NCBI RefSeq assembly: GCF_030445035.2
Contig: NC_080690.1
Coordinates: 32,886,796-32,950,795 of the forward strand
Reading direction: 5' to 3'
Source: Dasypus novemcinctus
Taxonomy: Eukaryota > Chordata > Mammalia > Cingulata > Dasypodidae
DNA: 64,000 bases
Numbering within the stretch: the stretch's first letter is position 1; every line of letters begins with the position of its first letter. Of this stretch, positions 1 to 12,474 are shown piece by piece. A model generated the notes under the pieces. It worked only from the letters and a program-made list of their open reading frames with translations. It was not told the DNA's origin and did not search any database. The translations under genes were made by a program, and so were the position numbers.

Positions 1-2
1 AG

Positions 3-3000
3 GGCGCCTCTAAATATGTGAGGCAAACGCTGGAAAAACTAAGTGAAAGAATAGATGCATCTACAATTATAGTGGGGGATTTTAATACGCCACTATCAAC
101 TCTGGACAGAACATCTCAAAAGAGAATCACTAAAGAAACAAAACATTTGAACAGTATATTAGAAGAGCTGGATCTAATAGACATATATAGATCATTACAC
201 CCAAACACAGCAGGATATACATTTTTCTCAAGCGCACATGGAACATTCTCCAAGATTGACCATATGCTAGGCCACAAAGAAAGGCTTAATGAATTCAGAA
301 AGATCGAAATCATACAAAACAATATCTCTGACCACAGTGGAGTCAAGCTGGAAATTTTCAAGGGACAGAGACCCAGACTTCACACGACAATTTGGAAATT
401 AAACAGCACACTCTTAGAAAAACAGTGGGTCAAAGAGGAAATCTCAAAAGAAATCAATGACTACCTTGAAACAAATGATAATGATAACACAACATACCAA
501 AATTTATGGGATGCAGCAAAAGCGGTACTGAGAGGGAAATTTATAGCCATAAATTCATATATCAAAAAAGAAGAAAGAGCAGAAATTGAAGAATTAACTG
601 CACATTTGAAGGAATTAGAAAAACAACAACAAAGTAACCCAACAGGAAGAAGAAGGAAGGAAATAACAAAGATAAGAGCAGAACTAAATGAAATAGAAAA
701 TAAGAAAGCACTTGAAAAAATAAACAAGACCAAGAGCTGGTTTTTTGAGAAGATCAACAAAATTGACAAACCTTTAGCGAGACTAACAAAGAAAAAAAGA
801 GAAAAGATGCAAATACACAAAATAAGAAATGAGAAAGGTGATATCACCACTGACCCCACAGAAATAAAGACTATCATAAGAGGATACTTTGAAAAACTAT
901 ATTCCAACAAAAATGACAATTTAGAGGAAATGGACAAATTCCTAGAAATACATAAGCAGCCCATACTGACGAAAGAAGAAATTGATGATCTTAACAAACC
1001 AATCACAAGCAAAGAGATAGAATCAGTCATTAAAAATCTCCCAACTAAGAAGAGCCCAGGGCCAGACGGCTTCACAGGGGAATTCTACAAAACATTCCGG
1101 AAAGAACTAACACCAATCCTGTTGAAACTATTCCAAAAAATCGAAACAGAAGGAACACTGCCTAATTCCTTCTATGATGCCAACATTACCCTAGTACCAA
1201 AGCCAAACAAAGACACCACAAGAAAGGAAAATTACAGACCAATTTCTCTAATGAACCTAGACGCAAAAATACTTAACAAAATACTTGCTAATCGTATTCA
1301 ACAACACATTAAACGAATTATACACCATGACCAAGTGGGATTTATTCCAGGTATGCAAGGATGGTTCAACATAAGAAAATCAATCAATGTAATACACCAT
1401 ATAAACAGATTGAGAGAAAAAAACCACATGATTATATCTATAGATGCAGAAAAGGCATTTGACAAAATACAGCACCCCTTCCTGATAAAAACACTCCAAA
1501 AGATCGGAATACAAGGAAACTTTTTGAACATGATAAAGAGTATATATGAAAAACCTAAAGCCAACATTGTTTACAATGGCGAAATCCTGAAATCCTTCCC
1601 TCTAAAATCAGGAACAAGACAAGGATGCCCATTGTCTCCGCTCCTATTTAACATTGTCTTGGAAGTACTGGCTCGAGCACTGAGACAAGAACCAGATATA
1701 AAAGGCATTCAAATTGGAAGGGAAGAAGTCAAAATTTCATTATTTGCAGATGACATGATCCTATATATAGAAAACCCTGAGAGATCTACAACAAAGCTCC
1801 TAGAACTCATAAATGAGTTTAGCAAAGTCGCAGGTTATAAGATCAATGCGCAAAAATCAGTAGCATTTCTATACACCAATAATGAGCAAGATCAGGAGGA
1901 AATCAAGAAACAAATACCATTCACAATAGTAAATTAAAAAATCAAATACTTAGGAATAAATTTAACTAAAGAGGTAAAAAACTTATACATCGAGAACTAT
2001 ACAAGATTGTTCAAGGAAATCAAAGAAGACCTAAATAAATGGAAGAATATTCCCTGTTCATGGATAGGAAGACTGAATATTATTAAGATGTCTATCCTAC
2101 CAAAACTGATCTACACATTCAATGCAATCCCAATAAAAATCAACACAGCCTTCTTTAAGGAACTAGAAAAACTAATTATGAAATTTATTTGGAATAAAAA
2201 GAGGCCCCGAATAGCCAAAGACATATTGAAAAAGAAAAACGAAATAGGAGGAATCACACTTCCTGACTTCAAAACATACTACAAAGCTACAGTAGTGAAA
2301 ACAGCATGGTACTGGCATAAGGAGAGACACACAGACCAATGGAATCGAATTGAAAGTTCAGATATAGAACCTCATGTATATAGCCATATAATATTCGATA
2401 AAGCCACCAAACCCTCTCAACTGGGAGAGAATGGCCTATTCAACAAATGGTGCCTGGAGAACTGGATAGCTATATGTAGAAGAATGAAAGAGGATTACCA
2501 TCTCACACCTTATACAAAGATCAACTCAAGATGGATCAAAGACCTAAATATAAGAGCCAAGACCATAAAGACCTTAGAAAGCAGTGTAGGGAAACATCTA
2601 CAGGACCTTGTAATAGGAAATGGCTTCATGAATATCACACCAAAAGCACGAGCAGCAAAAGAACAAATAGATAAATGGGACTACCTCAAAATTAAAGCCT
2701 TCTGCACCTCAAAGGAGTTTGTCAAGAAAGTAAAAAGGGAACCCACACAATGGGAGAAAATATTTGGCAACCATATATCTGATAAGAGACTTATAACTTG
2801 CATATATAAAGAACTCATAGATCTCGAAAACAAAAAGATAAACAACCCATTTAAAAAATGGGAAAAAGATTTAAACAGACACTTCTCCAAAGAAGAAATA
2901 CAAATGGCTAAAAAGCACATGAAAAAATGCTCCAAATCCCTAGCTATCAGGGAAATGCAAATCAAAACTACAATGAGATACCATCTTACTCCCATAAGAT

Positions 3001-3464
3001 TGGCAGCCATGAAAAAAACAGTAGAATACAAATGCTGGAGAGGATGTGAAGAAAGGGGAACACTCATCCATTGCTGGTGGGAATGCAGAAGGATCCAACC
3101 ATTCTGGAGGACAGTTTGGCAGTTTCTCAAAAAATTATCCATAGATTTGCCATATGACCCAGCAATACCACTGCTGGGTATATACCCATCAGATCTGAAA
3201 ACAAGGACACAAACCGATATATGTACACCAATGTTCATAGCAGCATTGTTCACCATCGCCAAAAGTTGGAATCAATCCAAAAGTCCATCAACAGATGAGT
3301 GGATCAATAAAATGTGGTATATACACACAATGGAATACTACTCAGCTGTAAGAACCAATACACTACAATCGCACGTGATAACATGGATGAACCTTGAGAA
3401 TCTTATGTTGAGTGAAGCAACCCAGGCATTGAAGGACAAATACTATATGACCTCAATGATATGA
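3..3464 (+). pseudogene. LINE-1 ORF2 (endonuclease/reverse transcriptase), cut by window edge, one internal stop
   Basis: The reading frame starts inside the apurinic endonuclease domain ([10 protein letters not shown] near the left edge) and runs through the reverse transcriptase to the ORF2 C-terminus. RT landmarks are visible: the [12 protein letters not shown] block, a [13 protein letters not shown] block, and the catalytic FADD at 1743-1754. A C-x3-C-x7-H-x4-C cysteine-rich motif lies at 3033-3086. The frame is broken once, by TAA at 1935-1937, and resumes in the same frame at once; there are no frameshifts over about 3.4 kb. L1 ORF2 normally nicks DNA and primes reverse transcription of its own RNA. 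This copy lacks its 5' part here and would stop early, so it is probably not autonomous. Its low decay indicates a recent insertion. Confidence 0.95.
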
Positions 3465-6008
3465 AATAAGTTAACTGCCTCAGAGAGCTAGAGTCTGGAA
3501 AAGTGGCTTACTGGAAATCGGGGGGTGGAGGAAGCCTGTGAGTTAATGTCTGTAGGGGTGGAATCTGTGATGAGCTGGGGGTAAGTACGAGCACAAAGAA
3601 GGGACAAAAAGGGGGCAAGGGGTTACCTTCGGGTGGGGTTTTCTGGGTTTGAGGGGGGCTGGGGATGGGAAGAGGGGTAATATGGTCCAAGAAATAGGTG
3701 GGAGGGAGGGGCAACATACAAACATGGGAGAGTGCCAGAAGTTCATTGAGAACTAAATGTTGAGTAAAACGTATCAAAGTATAAGTAGGAGGGTTACCTG
3801 GTTAGGACGCTCAGGGGGTATGGTCTGATGCGGGACGGACTCCGGAGGGAATAGCTGAAGGCTCATTTTGCCAAGGTGGGTTCTACCATTGGGTGGGGTG
3901 GACCCATATCCTGGGGAAGACTAATGCCGTCGAATAGAGAGAACTGTATCTCTCGTGAGAAAGGACGGCTCCCAGGGCATTAGATTGGCAGGCGTTGTGG
4001 GCCCTAAGGGGAGGGGAAAATGGACGTGCAATGGATGGAACAAAGGTAAATAAGGGGGCAAAAGAGGAGTTATGTGAGAGTACACGAGGATGAATATAAA
4101 ACAGCTAATATTACACCAAAAACATATAGGGGACGACAGACTAATAATGAAAACCATAAGACAAAACATAGGATAACTAAAAAATTTAGAAAACTGTACA
4201 ACCTAAAGTATGGCCCACATAGTAAGCACAAATGTTACCTTGTTTGAAAACTATAGTTTCGGAATCTGTACATCAGTTTCAGGAAATATGATATGAATAA
4301 GTTAAAAGATTATTGCTGTGGAAGGGAAAAGGTTTTATGGTGGATCTGGGGAAATACTGTATATTGTATATATGAATTTTGGTGATCTAAGACTCTTCTG
4401 AAGCTGGCATTATGTTGGGATTCACTTTACGGGAAGTTTTGGATCACAGAGTGGTTCAACAATGGCAGCGGAGGAATACTGATATGGGATGTTATTGACA
4501 GGATATATATGGTTGACAGGGAGTTATACAGGGCATATGCCCAGGGTATATGGTAATGTCTATATATACTCATAGTGGAAACAATTAAAAACAACAGCTG
4601 GGGGGGTACTGGGCTCCTGGCCGCGGGGTCACTGTTGTGGGCCCTGGGAGAGCAGCGGCAATCCTCCAGGTGCAACGGCAAGAACCAGGAAGGAAGGAGG
4701 GCCCAACAGTGGGCTCTTGATACTAATGGCTACACTTTTGAGCCTATGCACCTGCAATAAGAACAAGGCCTAGAGTAGCATTGTGCCTGGGGGTTTCCTC
4801 CTGACAGCCTTCATGTTACTCAAATGTGGCCACTCTCACAGCCAAACTCAGCATGTAGATGTGATGCATTCCCCCCAGCGTGGGACACGACACCCGGGGA
4901 TGAGCCTCCCTGGCACCGAGGGATCACTACCACATACCAGCTGAAGAAGCAACTAGAAAATGACCTTGAATCAAAGATTCAATGCGGAACAGCAGAATAT
5001 ACCTGTCTACATATAATAACATGACTTCGGGAAGCGGTTTGACCTAATGTAAGGGGGAAATGGAAAGGAGAAATGAGATTATAAGGCTGTGAGTCTCTAA
5101 AAAAGAGTCTGGAGGTTGTCAGAAGGAATACCCCTATGTACAACTGAACAGAGTCTAAGAGACAGATAAGGTAGATACAACCCCAGGTATTGGTTCTTTT
5201 GAGGGATAAAGAGACCCACGGGTTCTATGGTCATGGCAGAAGGGGTTCACTGCCATGACAGATGGCCCTTCTTTGGAGCTGGTGTTTCTGCGTGATGGAA
5301 ATGGACTCAGAGGGGATCTCTTTTCACAAGACTTGCATGCTACTTTATTGGAATTATAGTTGGTGCTGGGTTTAAGATATATGTAGGGGATTTGAATCTC
5401 TGGACTGATAATATGACACCCAGGCCCAGAGCCTCAACAGACTTCAGCTCCTACACTTTGACTTATTGGACTTACTCCACTCAGCTAACATGGAGTTGAA
5501 GAAGGTCAACCACCACAACATGGAGCCTAGAGTGTCTACAACTAGAAGCGGGAAGAGTGCATCCAGTACCCATGTGCAATCTAAGCCCTCACTTGACATA
5601 GGTGTGCAATGGACACAACCAATCCAATGTCCACAGAGAAAATGTGGAATGGGTGTGGGAACGGTAGCCATGGGTGCTGCTGGGTGTGGGGAACGGGAGG
5701 AAGAGATGAGATGTGGAGGCGTTTTCGGGACGTGGAGTTGTCCTGGATAGTGCTTCACGGACAATTACGGGACACTGTAGATCCCCCCAGGGCCCACTGG
5801 ATGGAACGTGAGAGAGTCTGGGCTATGATGTGGACCATTGACTATGGGGTGCAGTGATGCTCAGAGATGAACTTACCAGGTGCAATGGATGTATCACGAT
5901 GATGGGAGAGAGTGTTGCTGTGGGGGGAGTGGGGGGCGGGGGCGGTGGGGTTGAATGGGACCTCATATATTTTTTTTAATGTAATTTAAAAAAATAATAA
6001 TAAATATT
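3465..6008 (+). other. LINE-1 3' UTR, about 2.5 kb
   Basis: Non-coding tail of the L1, with no convincing ORF. It holds G-rich runs at 3,520-3,720 that could form quadruplexes. A block at 4,560-5,040 includes 'gggatgagcctccctggcac', and a terminal block from 5,360 is shared with the other L1 tails in this window. It is several times longer than the ~0.5 kb I know for human L1. Confidence 0.75.
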
Positions 6009-6028
6009 TAAAAAAAAAAAAAAAAAAA

Positions 6029-6230
6029 GAATAACCTTTTTCAACCTCTACCTAAGTGGCAACCAATAAGCCAAGAAAATTTTATCTTTTTCACAGAAAT
6101 AAAACTAAATTTTAGGTTTGCTTCAGATTATTATCTGATAATAAATTTTGGAAAAGAAAAAATAATGTGATGGACTTGTATTACCAAAGAATAAAGCATA
6201 TTATGAGGCGAAAAAAAAAAAAAAAACATA
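6029..6230. repeat. AT-rich stretch ending in a second A-run
   Basis: AT-rich sequence with an A16 run at about 6211-6226. It may be the remnant of an older retrotransposon tail next to the L1, but I do not recognise the family. Confidence 0.35.
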
Positions 6231-8129
6231 AGGTTTTCCCAGAAGCTAAAAGGATGAGGTGGAAGAGAAAAGGGCAAAGGTGGAAGGCAAAGCGCCACCT
6301 CCCAGATGAGGGTCTGTGCTGACAAGGTAAGCACTCATCATTTGCTCCTGAGGTGCCCTGAAAACGTGGCCTGGGGCGTCCTCGAGGCCAAGGCCTGGAA
6401 GGAGAGAGCAGTGAGATGTCCTCAGAGTGGCCCACAGCTCGTAGGGCCAGAGTCCAGCACGGAGGAGCCATCGAGGCGAGAGGCACCAGCCTCAAGAGGT
6501 GGTGACTCCCCAGCAACCTGGCAGAGCCTGGCCCACGCATCCAAGCAGAGCGCTCACAGCCCGCCCGGCCCAGTCACGCGTCCCCTTGTCCTTTGGTCCA
6601 TGGCACGTCCCCATCCGGCTGAGGGGCGCTGCGGCCTGGCCGCTCTCCTCCCCTCCCCTGAGGGTGGCTCAGCCATCTCCCTGTGTCACCCTCATCCGTG
6701 GTCTCTTCTCTCTGGGAAATGCCATTAGAGCTTGCCGTCCAGTCAGACCAAAGCCGTGAGTGCCAGCCTTTGAGTTTTGGGAGACAGAGGAGGGAGGGCC
6801 AAGGAGGGCTTTGTGGAGGAGGCCCTCGGGGGACTAGGAGGGCGAGGACGCCAGGCCACAGGGGAAGGACAGCCGGGGGGTGGGAAGAGCAGGGCCAAGT
6901 CTCAGGAGGGGGGCGTCCTGTCAGCGCCAGGGCTTGCCTTTCCTTCACGTCCGACTTCCAGGCTGCTTCCTGGTTGGATGTAGGCCCAGTCCTGGCTAGA
7001 ACTGGGCCAGGCCGGGGTGCCAGGCTGGGGTGCCAGGGTGGGGGAGGCTGCCACCCTTCGGACCCCGTCTGCCGGCTCCCTCAGCTCCCGGGGGAGAGGA
7101 GCCGGTCCCGGGGAGAAGGCCGGCTGGGTCGCCCAGGCCCACGGCCTCCGCCCCCAGCTCTGTGGGTTTGGGGCTGGGTGTGGGGCTGTGGGTGGGGGCT
7201 TTCTGGTTCCATTCCCCACCCCTAATCCCTTGCAGCTGTTGTCCTCCCAGGAAGACAGTTGTGTCGGAGGCAAGGGAAATAGCTATTTTGAGTTGGGTCA
7301 CTCGCTGGCTGCCAACCAGGAAACACGGACGACTGCGTCGGGGCCTGGCTAGAGGGCAGCCCACCAGGCCCACACAGCTGCAGGGGTGTAGGGGAGCAGG
7401 GCGCAGCCCTTGCCCAAGTGGGGTCTTCAGAGGCGAGAGGCCAGGCAGGAAACAGGCCCTAGGGCGGGAGGCAGAAAATGGGGTCGTGTCCGGAGGGAGG
7501 CCTGGACTGGAGGGGCGGGGGGTGAGGAGGCCCTAGCAACAGTGGGGAAGAAAAGGAGTGCCCTGTCCCCGTGGCTGGGGCTGCTGGGGGGGGGGGTGCC
7601 TGTCACTGAATGAGAGGCCTCTTCCAGGAAGCCTGTGGACACCCAGCCCCTCTGGGCCTCAGCTTTCCGGGTGTGAATCTGGCCACGTTCGCCCTTCCCA
7701 GGGATGGTAACGGGACCGGAGGGTGTGGCCGCCGTGGCCTTGGAAGTCCGGGTGGCCCGGGCGCTGGCCCTTCCCGCTTGGGTCCTCCAGCTCGCCTTGT
7801 GAGCCTGGGTTTCCTGGCCGAGGGGGGTTATAACAGCCAGCGCACCTCGTAGGGTGTGGCGGGGAGTGGGGCCGGGAAGGAATGCAGCGTGCTTGGGGCA
7901 GGACTGGCACAGGGCAGCGTTGGCATGGTGACGGGCGTCACCACGTCCTGCCTGACTGTGTCTCTGCCTGCACAGCGGTGCCCGGAGGCGTTTCCAGGCG
8001 AGGAGGGGCGAGGTGAAGGGCTCTCCATTGGGGAGGCAGGCTGAGGCTCCAGAGCGGCCCGGAGGAGAGGGAGAAGCCCACTGCCCACCCCAAGGGGCAG
8101 GGGCCTCTCCTGCCGGAGCCCAGCACCTA

Positions 8130-8195
8130 GGACAGCGCCTGGCACGGGGTTGCCGCTCAAGGCCAATTTGTTGGATGAATGAATGAATTTTTGAG
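8130..8195 (+). mobile_element. L2 3' terminus fragment
   Basis: The 'gcgcctggcacgg...ttgttggatgaatgaatgaa' series matches the L2 3' end pattern (cagtgcctggcaca... ttgttgaatgaatg) in plus orientation. Confidence 0.5.
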
Positions 8196-10194
8196 CGAAT
8201 CAATGGTCCCCGGGGCTGTGGACTGCCCTGGGGCCCTGGTCACAGAGGATTGGGTGATGGATTCCTGAGCTGGCCCATGATCCAGGACACAGCCATCAGA
8301 TGCCTTCCTTTGGAATGGGGAATTAGAGAGAGAAGGGGACACTTAGTCTCAGGAAATGGCCCCACAGAGCAGAGGGGTGGAGTCAGACCTTCCCAGAAGG
8401 AAGGCTCTGCAGGGGAGGGGGCGGCACCTCCTGCCCACTCCCGGGCACCCTCTGTCTCCCCAGCTGCCTTGAGTGGCCAGAGGAGTGAGAGGAGGAGGAG
8501 GGGAGTTCTCTCCGGGGCCAGACCCCAGGCTAGAGACCCTCCACCCTGAAAAACTCATGCCCCGGGTGTTTGTCCCCCCCACAGGCCGCCTCACTGAGCA
8601 AAAGTGAGCCCCTGCTGTGGACCAGCCATGGTGCTGGGTGCTGGGGCCGCAGCCACCATCCACCAGACTGGCCTTGATGGTGGGTGGAAGGCGAGAGAGG
8701 GCCCCTTCACCCCACCTGGAGGGGCGGGGGCGGGGGGAGCACTTGCTGGAGAAAGCGTTCTCCTGTCTGCACTGAGAGCTGAGGCTCGGTGGGCGGTGGT
8801 CTGGGAAAGGAGAGGGGAGAGGCTTCCAGGCAGGAGGAGCTGGGCAGGCAAAGGTCTGGAGGCTGCCGAGAGCTGGCCACTTTGCAGGTGGGGGGCACAG
8901 GAGTTTCCATGTGGCTGGAGCAGGGGCTGGGGGGAGTGGGGGGAGATGGGACTAGAGGTGGGGCCTGGTGGAATGCCCTCTCTGGGCTCAGATGCTGCTG
9001 GTGCCTGAAGGAGCCTGGCGAGGGCCCCACCCAGCGACTTATCCCCAGAGCAGAGCCCAGTGCCAGCCCCGGAGCCGGCAGAGCTGGGTCTGCCCCAGCC
9101 ACCCCTATGGCTGCGCCACCCAGGCAGGTCCCTCTGGGATGAGCTTCCCACCTGCAGTGAAGGGGCTGGGCCGGCTGGTCTCTACGGGCCTGGCCGGCCT
9201 TCTGTCCGTGGCTAGAGGAGCCCTGGGGGGTCCTGGAGGCAGATGGTAGGTGGGGTGCAGGAGGGAGGGGCCCCAGCAGAGAAGGGCTGTCTGAGGGGAG
9301 CCGGAGGGGAGGGGGTGGCAGCAGCAAAGGAGCTGGCACTTTGGGCCTTTTCCAGGGGACAGCACAATCCAGTCAATCCCACTAGGCCCTGGGGAGAGAC
9401 CGAGTCCACGTGACTCCTGGCCAGGGGCCTTTGCTTCTCCCTGAGGGAGACCCTCCCCATCCCCAGAGGAAGACCTGGTCCTCCTGCTCCCAGACCCCTG
9501 CTGGGCCCTGAGCTGCCTGGGTTTTCAAGGGTGCCTGACTCAGCTTTGGAAGCCCCCCGGCGGGGAGGAGTGGGACGGGGGCACCCAGCCTCACTTGCTC
9601 CCCACCTCTCACTTGCTGCCATCTTCAGGTCTTTGCAGGAGGGTTAGCAGCTTGTTTACATCAGCACACGCTCACCTGCGTCCTCACAGATGCACCTGCT
9701 GGACAGGTGTCACTGCCCCCGTGAACAGATGGGGCGGACTTGCCAGCGACGCGTGGCTGCAGGGTCCGGCTGGCAGGGCTGAGGTTTGGGGGAGTGACGG
9801 AGCTGCGCCCTCCGTTCTCTAGGGAGGGAGGGGGCTGGCGGGGCCCTGCCTGAGGGCCGGGCACTGGGTCCTGGCCCAGCCTGCCGGGGAGGGTCCGGCC
9901 AGGCTCGAGCTCCAGAGCTGCCTCCACTGGGCCTCCAGGGAGCCCTCTCTAAGGGCCGAGCCTTCTCTGGGGCCAGCCTGTGGGACCGTGGTATGTGCAG
10001 GGGACTGTCATGAGAGGGGTAGGGGAGACTTGGGTGGAGGCTTTGGGGTCAGAGAGCCCTGAGCCGGAACCCCACTTCCACGTCCTTCTCCTCTGTGACT
10101 GGGAATGATACCTCAGTTCCCCAAACCTGGGTCCACAAAGGAACTACTGGGCCTCCCTCGGGGCGGGAGAGGGGATGAGTGAAATGAAGCCGTC

Positions 10195-10330
10195 CATTCG
10201 CTCTTCCCAGCAAATAGTCACTGTGCACCAACAGTGCGCCAGGCACTGTGCTAAATCCTTGGGACAGAAAATAAGTCGAATAAATGAATGTAAGTTCCCT
10301 CCTTGAGCTGACATTCTAAATGGGAGAGAC
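10195..10330 (+). mobile_element. Ancient mammalian interspersed repeat fragment
   Basis: Contains the 'gccaggcactgtgctaaat' and 'gctgacattctaaatgggag' motifs typical of an old mammal-wide repeat. The family is not named with confidence. Confidence 0.45.
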
Positions 10331-11482
10331 TGAACCAAGAAAGGAAGACATCGTTTGACCTGGCACACTAAGAGGTCGGTGAGGGCGATGGCAGGGGGGC
10401 GAGTGGAGCAGGGAGTGGGTCGGAGTGGGGAGGGAGGAGTCAGGTAGGTCATGAGCTAAGACGAGGGAGTGAGCCAGGTAGACGTCTCAGGGAAGAGCAT
10501 TTCAGGTAGGGGGGGAACAGCATCTGCAAAGAGGCGTGAGCCACGCATGTTCACCATGGAAAGCAGAGTGGGCGAGGGATGGAGTTGGCGAGTGTCAGGC
10601 CAGCGAGGGGGGCGGGGCTGCCCCACCCTTGTAATGGATTCCCCAAGGAACTTGCTCCGAGGCAGCTGTGACGCGGCCCCGGTCAAGTCTAACTCCACTC
10701 CCTCGTGCTGCAGTTGGAGTTTGTAACTTTGTGGCTTCCTTCGGTCAGATGCCCTCTTCCTCCCCCACTGTGCCCATGACCCACAGCCTGGGGCAGAGCC
10801 CCCGAGCTGCCTGCCACTGCCTCCGATTTGGGGAGGGCTCTGTCTGCTCCGGCCAGTCTCCGGGGCATCACAAAGAGCCCTTTCACCAGAGGGCATCTCG
10901 GGGGGGACCAGGCGGGGACGGGGCACCCTCCCGCCAGAGGGCAAAATAAAGACCCCTTTTCTCTTTTGCTGCGCCAGCTCCTCGGCGGCGGGCGGAGGGG
11001 CAGAGGGGCGGGTGCAGAGAGATTCTCCTCCTTTTAAAATATGGGTGACACTGGGGCCAGGCCAGACAATGGCCGTGATTTACAGTCTGCGGGGCCTGGG
11101 GGCACCTGCCGGGATCCACCAGCTGTAAAGTGAGAGGCCGCCCTCATCATGTCGGGCCCCCCCCAAGCTCTGCTGACCAGGGTCCCTCGTCGCGACCTCT
11201 TGTCCTCCGGGCTGGCCTTGAGCTGGATTTCTTACCTCTAAGCCATGTCACGTCCCTCACGCTGCAGCTGCTCTGCTGGACAGAGACCTGCCTTCAGAGC
11301 AGGCAGGAAACGGGAGTGGGGTCTTCGAGGCGGGTTTTCCAGGGAGGGGCGGCAGCGTGTGCAAAGGCCCAGCGCCAAGGGGAGTGGGGGAGGGTGGCTG
11401 GCGAGGTGGGTGTGGGGGCAGCAAGTCTGGCCTCAGATCAGGGGTTCACTGGGGAAGTGGTGAACACTCACCGGAGCTTAGG

Positions 11483-12360
11483 TTGTCACTTTTACTGAAC
11501 CCGTGGTTGGCACTGGAGTTGGTGTATACTCAGGAGACTTGAATCTCCGGACTGGCCATGTGCCAGCTGGACCCTGAGCCTCAGCAGAGTGGCAACTCCT
11601 ACTCTCTGGTTCGTTGGACTTATCCAGGTCAGCTAACAGGGAGGTGAAGATGGTCAACCACCACACCAGGGAATCAAGAGTGCCACCAACTGCAAGCACA
11701 GGAATTACATCCATCATCCATGTGGAATCTAAGCCCCCTCTTGATCTAGAGATGGAGGAGACATCACCATCCCAGGGTCCACAGGATGGAGGAATAAAAT
11801 ATGGATTAGATTGGACTTACTGGTATTCTACTATGGAACTATTGTGACTAGTAATGGAAGAAACTGTAGCATTCATCTGGTGAAAGTGGCCACAGTAGTT
11901 GCTGAGGGTAGGGAGAGGGAAGAAGAGAAGTGATGCAGTGGTATTTTCGGGACTTGGAGTTGTCCTAAATGATTTTGCAGGGACAGATGCTGGACATTAT
12001 ATATCCGACTATAACCCACTGGGTGGACTGGGGGAGTGTAAACTACAATGTAAACTATAATCCATGCGGTGCAGCAGTGCTCCAAAATGTATTCACCAAA
12101 TGCAATGAATGTGCCACAATGATGAAAAAGGTTGTTGATGTGGGAGGAGTGGGGTGAGGGGAATGGGTGGTAGGTATATGGAAACATCATATATTTTTTG
12201 AATATAACATGTTTTGTGATCTATGTATCTTCAAAAAATTACAATTAAAAAAACTATTGGGGGAGGGGAGTGGGGCATATGGGAACCTCATGTTTTTTAA
12301 TGTTACGTTTTGTTGATCTATTAACTTTAAAAACAAAAGATAATTAAAAAATTTTAAAAA
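11483..12360 (+). mobile_element. 5'-truncated LINE-1 (3' UTR only) with target-site duplication
   Basis: 878 bp homologous to the end of the L1 at 1-6,028. Shared blocks include 'ggttgtcaaccaccac'-like stretches and the 'gacttggagttgtcct' motif. It ends in an A-rich tail (~12,330-12,360). A perfect 9-bp direct repeat, gagcttagg, flanks it at 11,474-11,482 and 12,361-12,369, the expected target duplication of L1-mediated insertion. No ORF2 sequence is present, so it is a strongly 5'-truncated copy. Confidence 0.85.
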
Positions 12361-12422
12361 GAGCTTAGGCAGAAGAGGGGAACACTTCGATATGCACCCG
12401 CTTCAGAAGATGGAGCCAGGAG

Positions 12423-12424
<2 letters not shown>

Positions 12425-12470
<46 letters not shown>
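12425..12470 (+). repeat. (GT)23 microsatellite
   Basis: Uninterrupted GT dinucleotide, 46 bp. Likely length-polymorphic. Confidence 0.98.
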
Positions 12471-12473
<3 letters not shown>

Positions 12474-12474
12474 C

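Larger units (their letters stand above)
1..6028 (+). mobile_element. LINE-1, 3' portion with long 3' UTR and A-tail (young xenarthran L1)
   Basis: ORF2 ends at 3464. The element appears to continue as non-coding sequence to an A-run at about 6009-6028. The last ~650 bp (5,360-6,028) is clearly homologous to the L1 tail at 11,483-12,360 and to the antisense copy near 23,000-23,480, which shows it is the L1 3' end. The start of the 3' UTR (3,490-3,720) is strongly G-rich on the plus strand, as in many mammalian L1 3' UTRs. The target-site duplication cannot be checked because the 5' end is outside the window. Confidence 0.88.
6231..11470. other. GC-rich unique intergenic DNA
   Basis: No recognisable exon, domain or splice-consistent gene. 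Long open frames on both strands follow from high GC and have no protein-like composition. It contains an L2-type end at ~8,130-8,195 and a short 'gccaggcactgtgctaaat' ancient repeat at ~10,195-10,330. The region lies 3' of MMP15, the side that in human separates MMP15 from CFAP20. Confidence 0.6.

Noticed and set aside
4427-5857. Small open frames in the L1 3' UTR as genes
   Set aside because: They lie inside sequence shared with other L1 tails and are not conserved between the copies.
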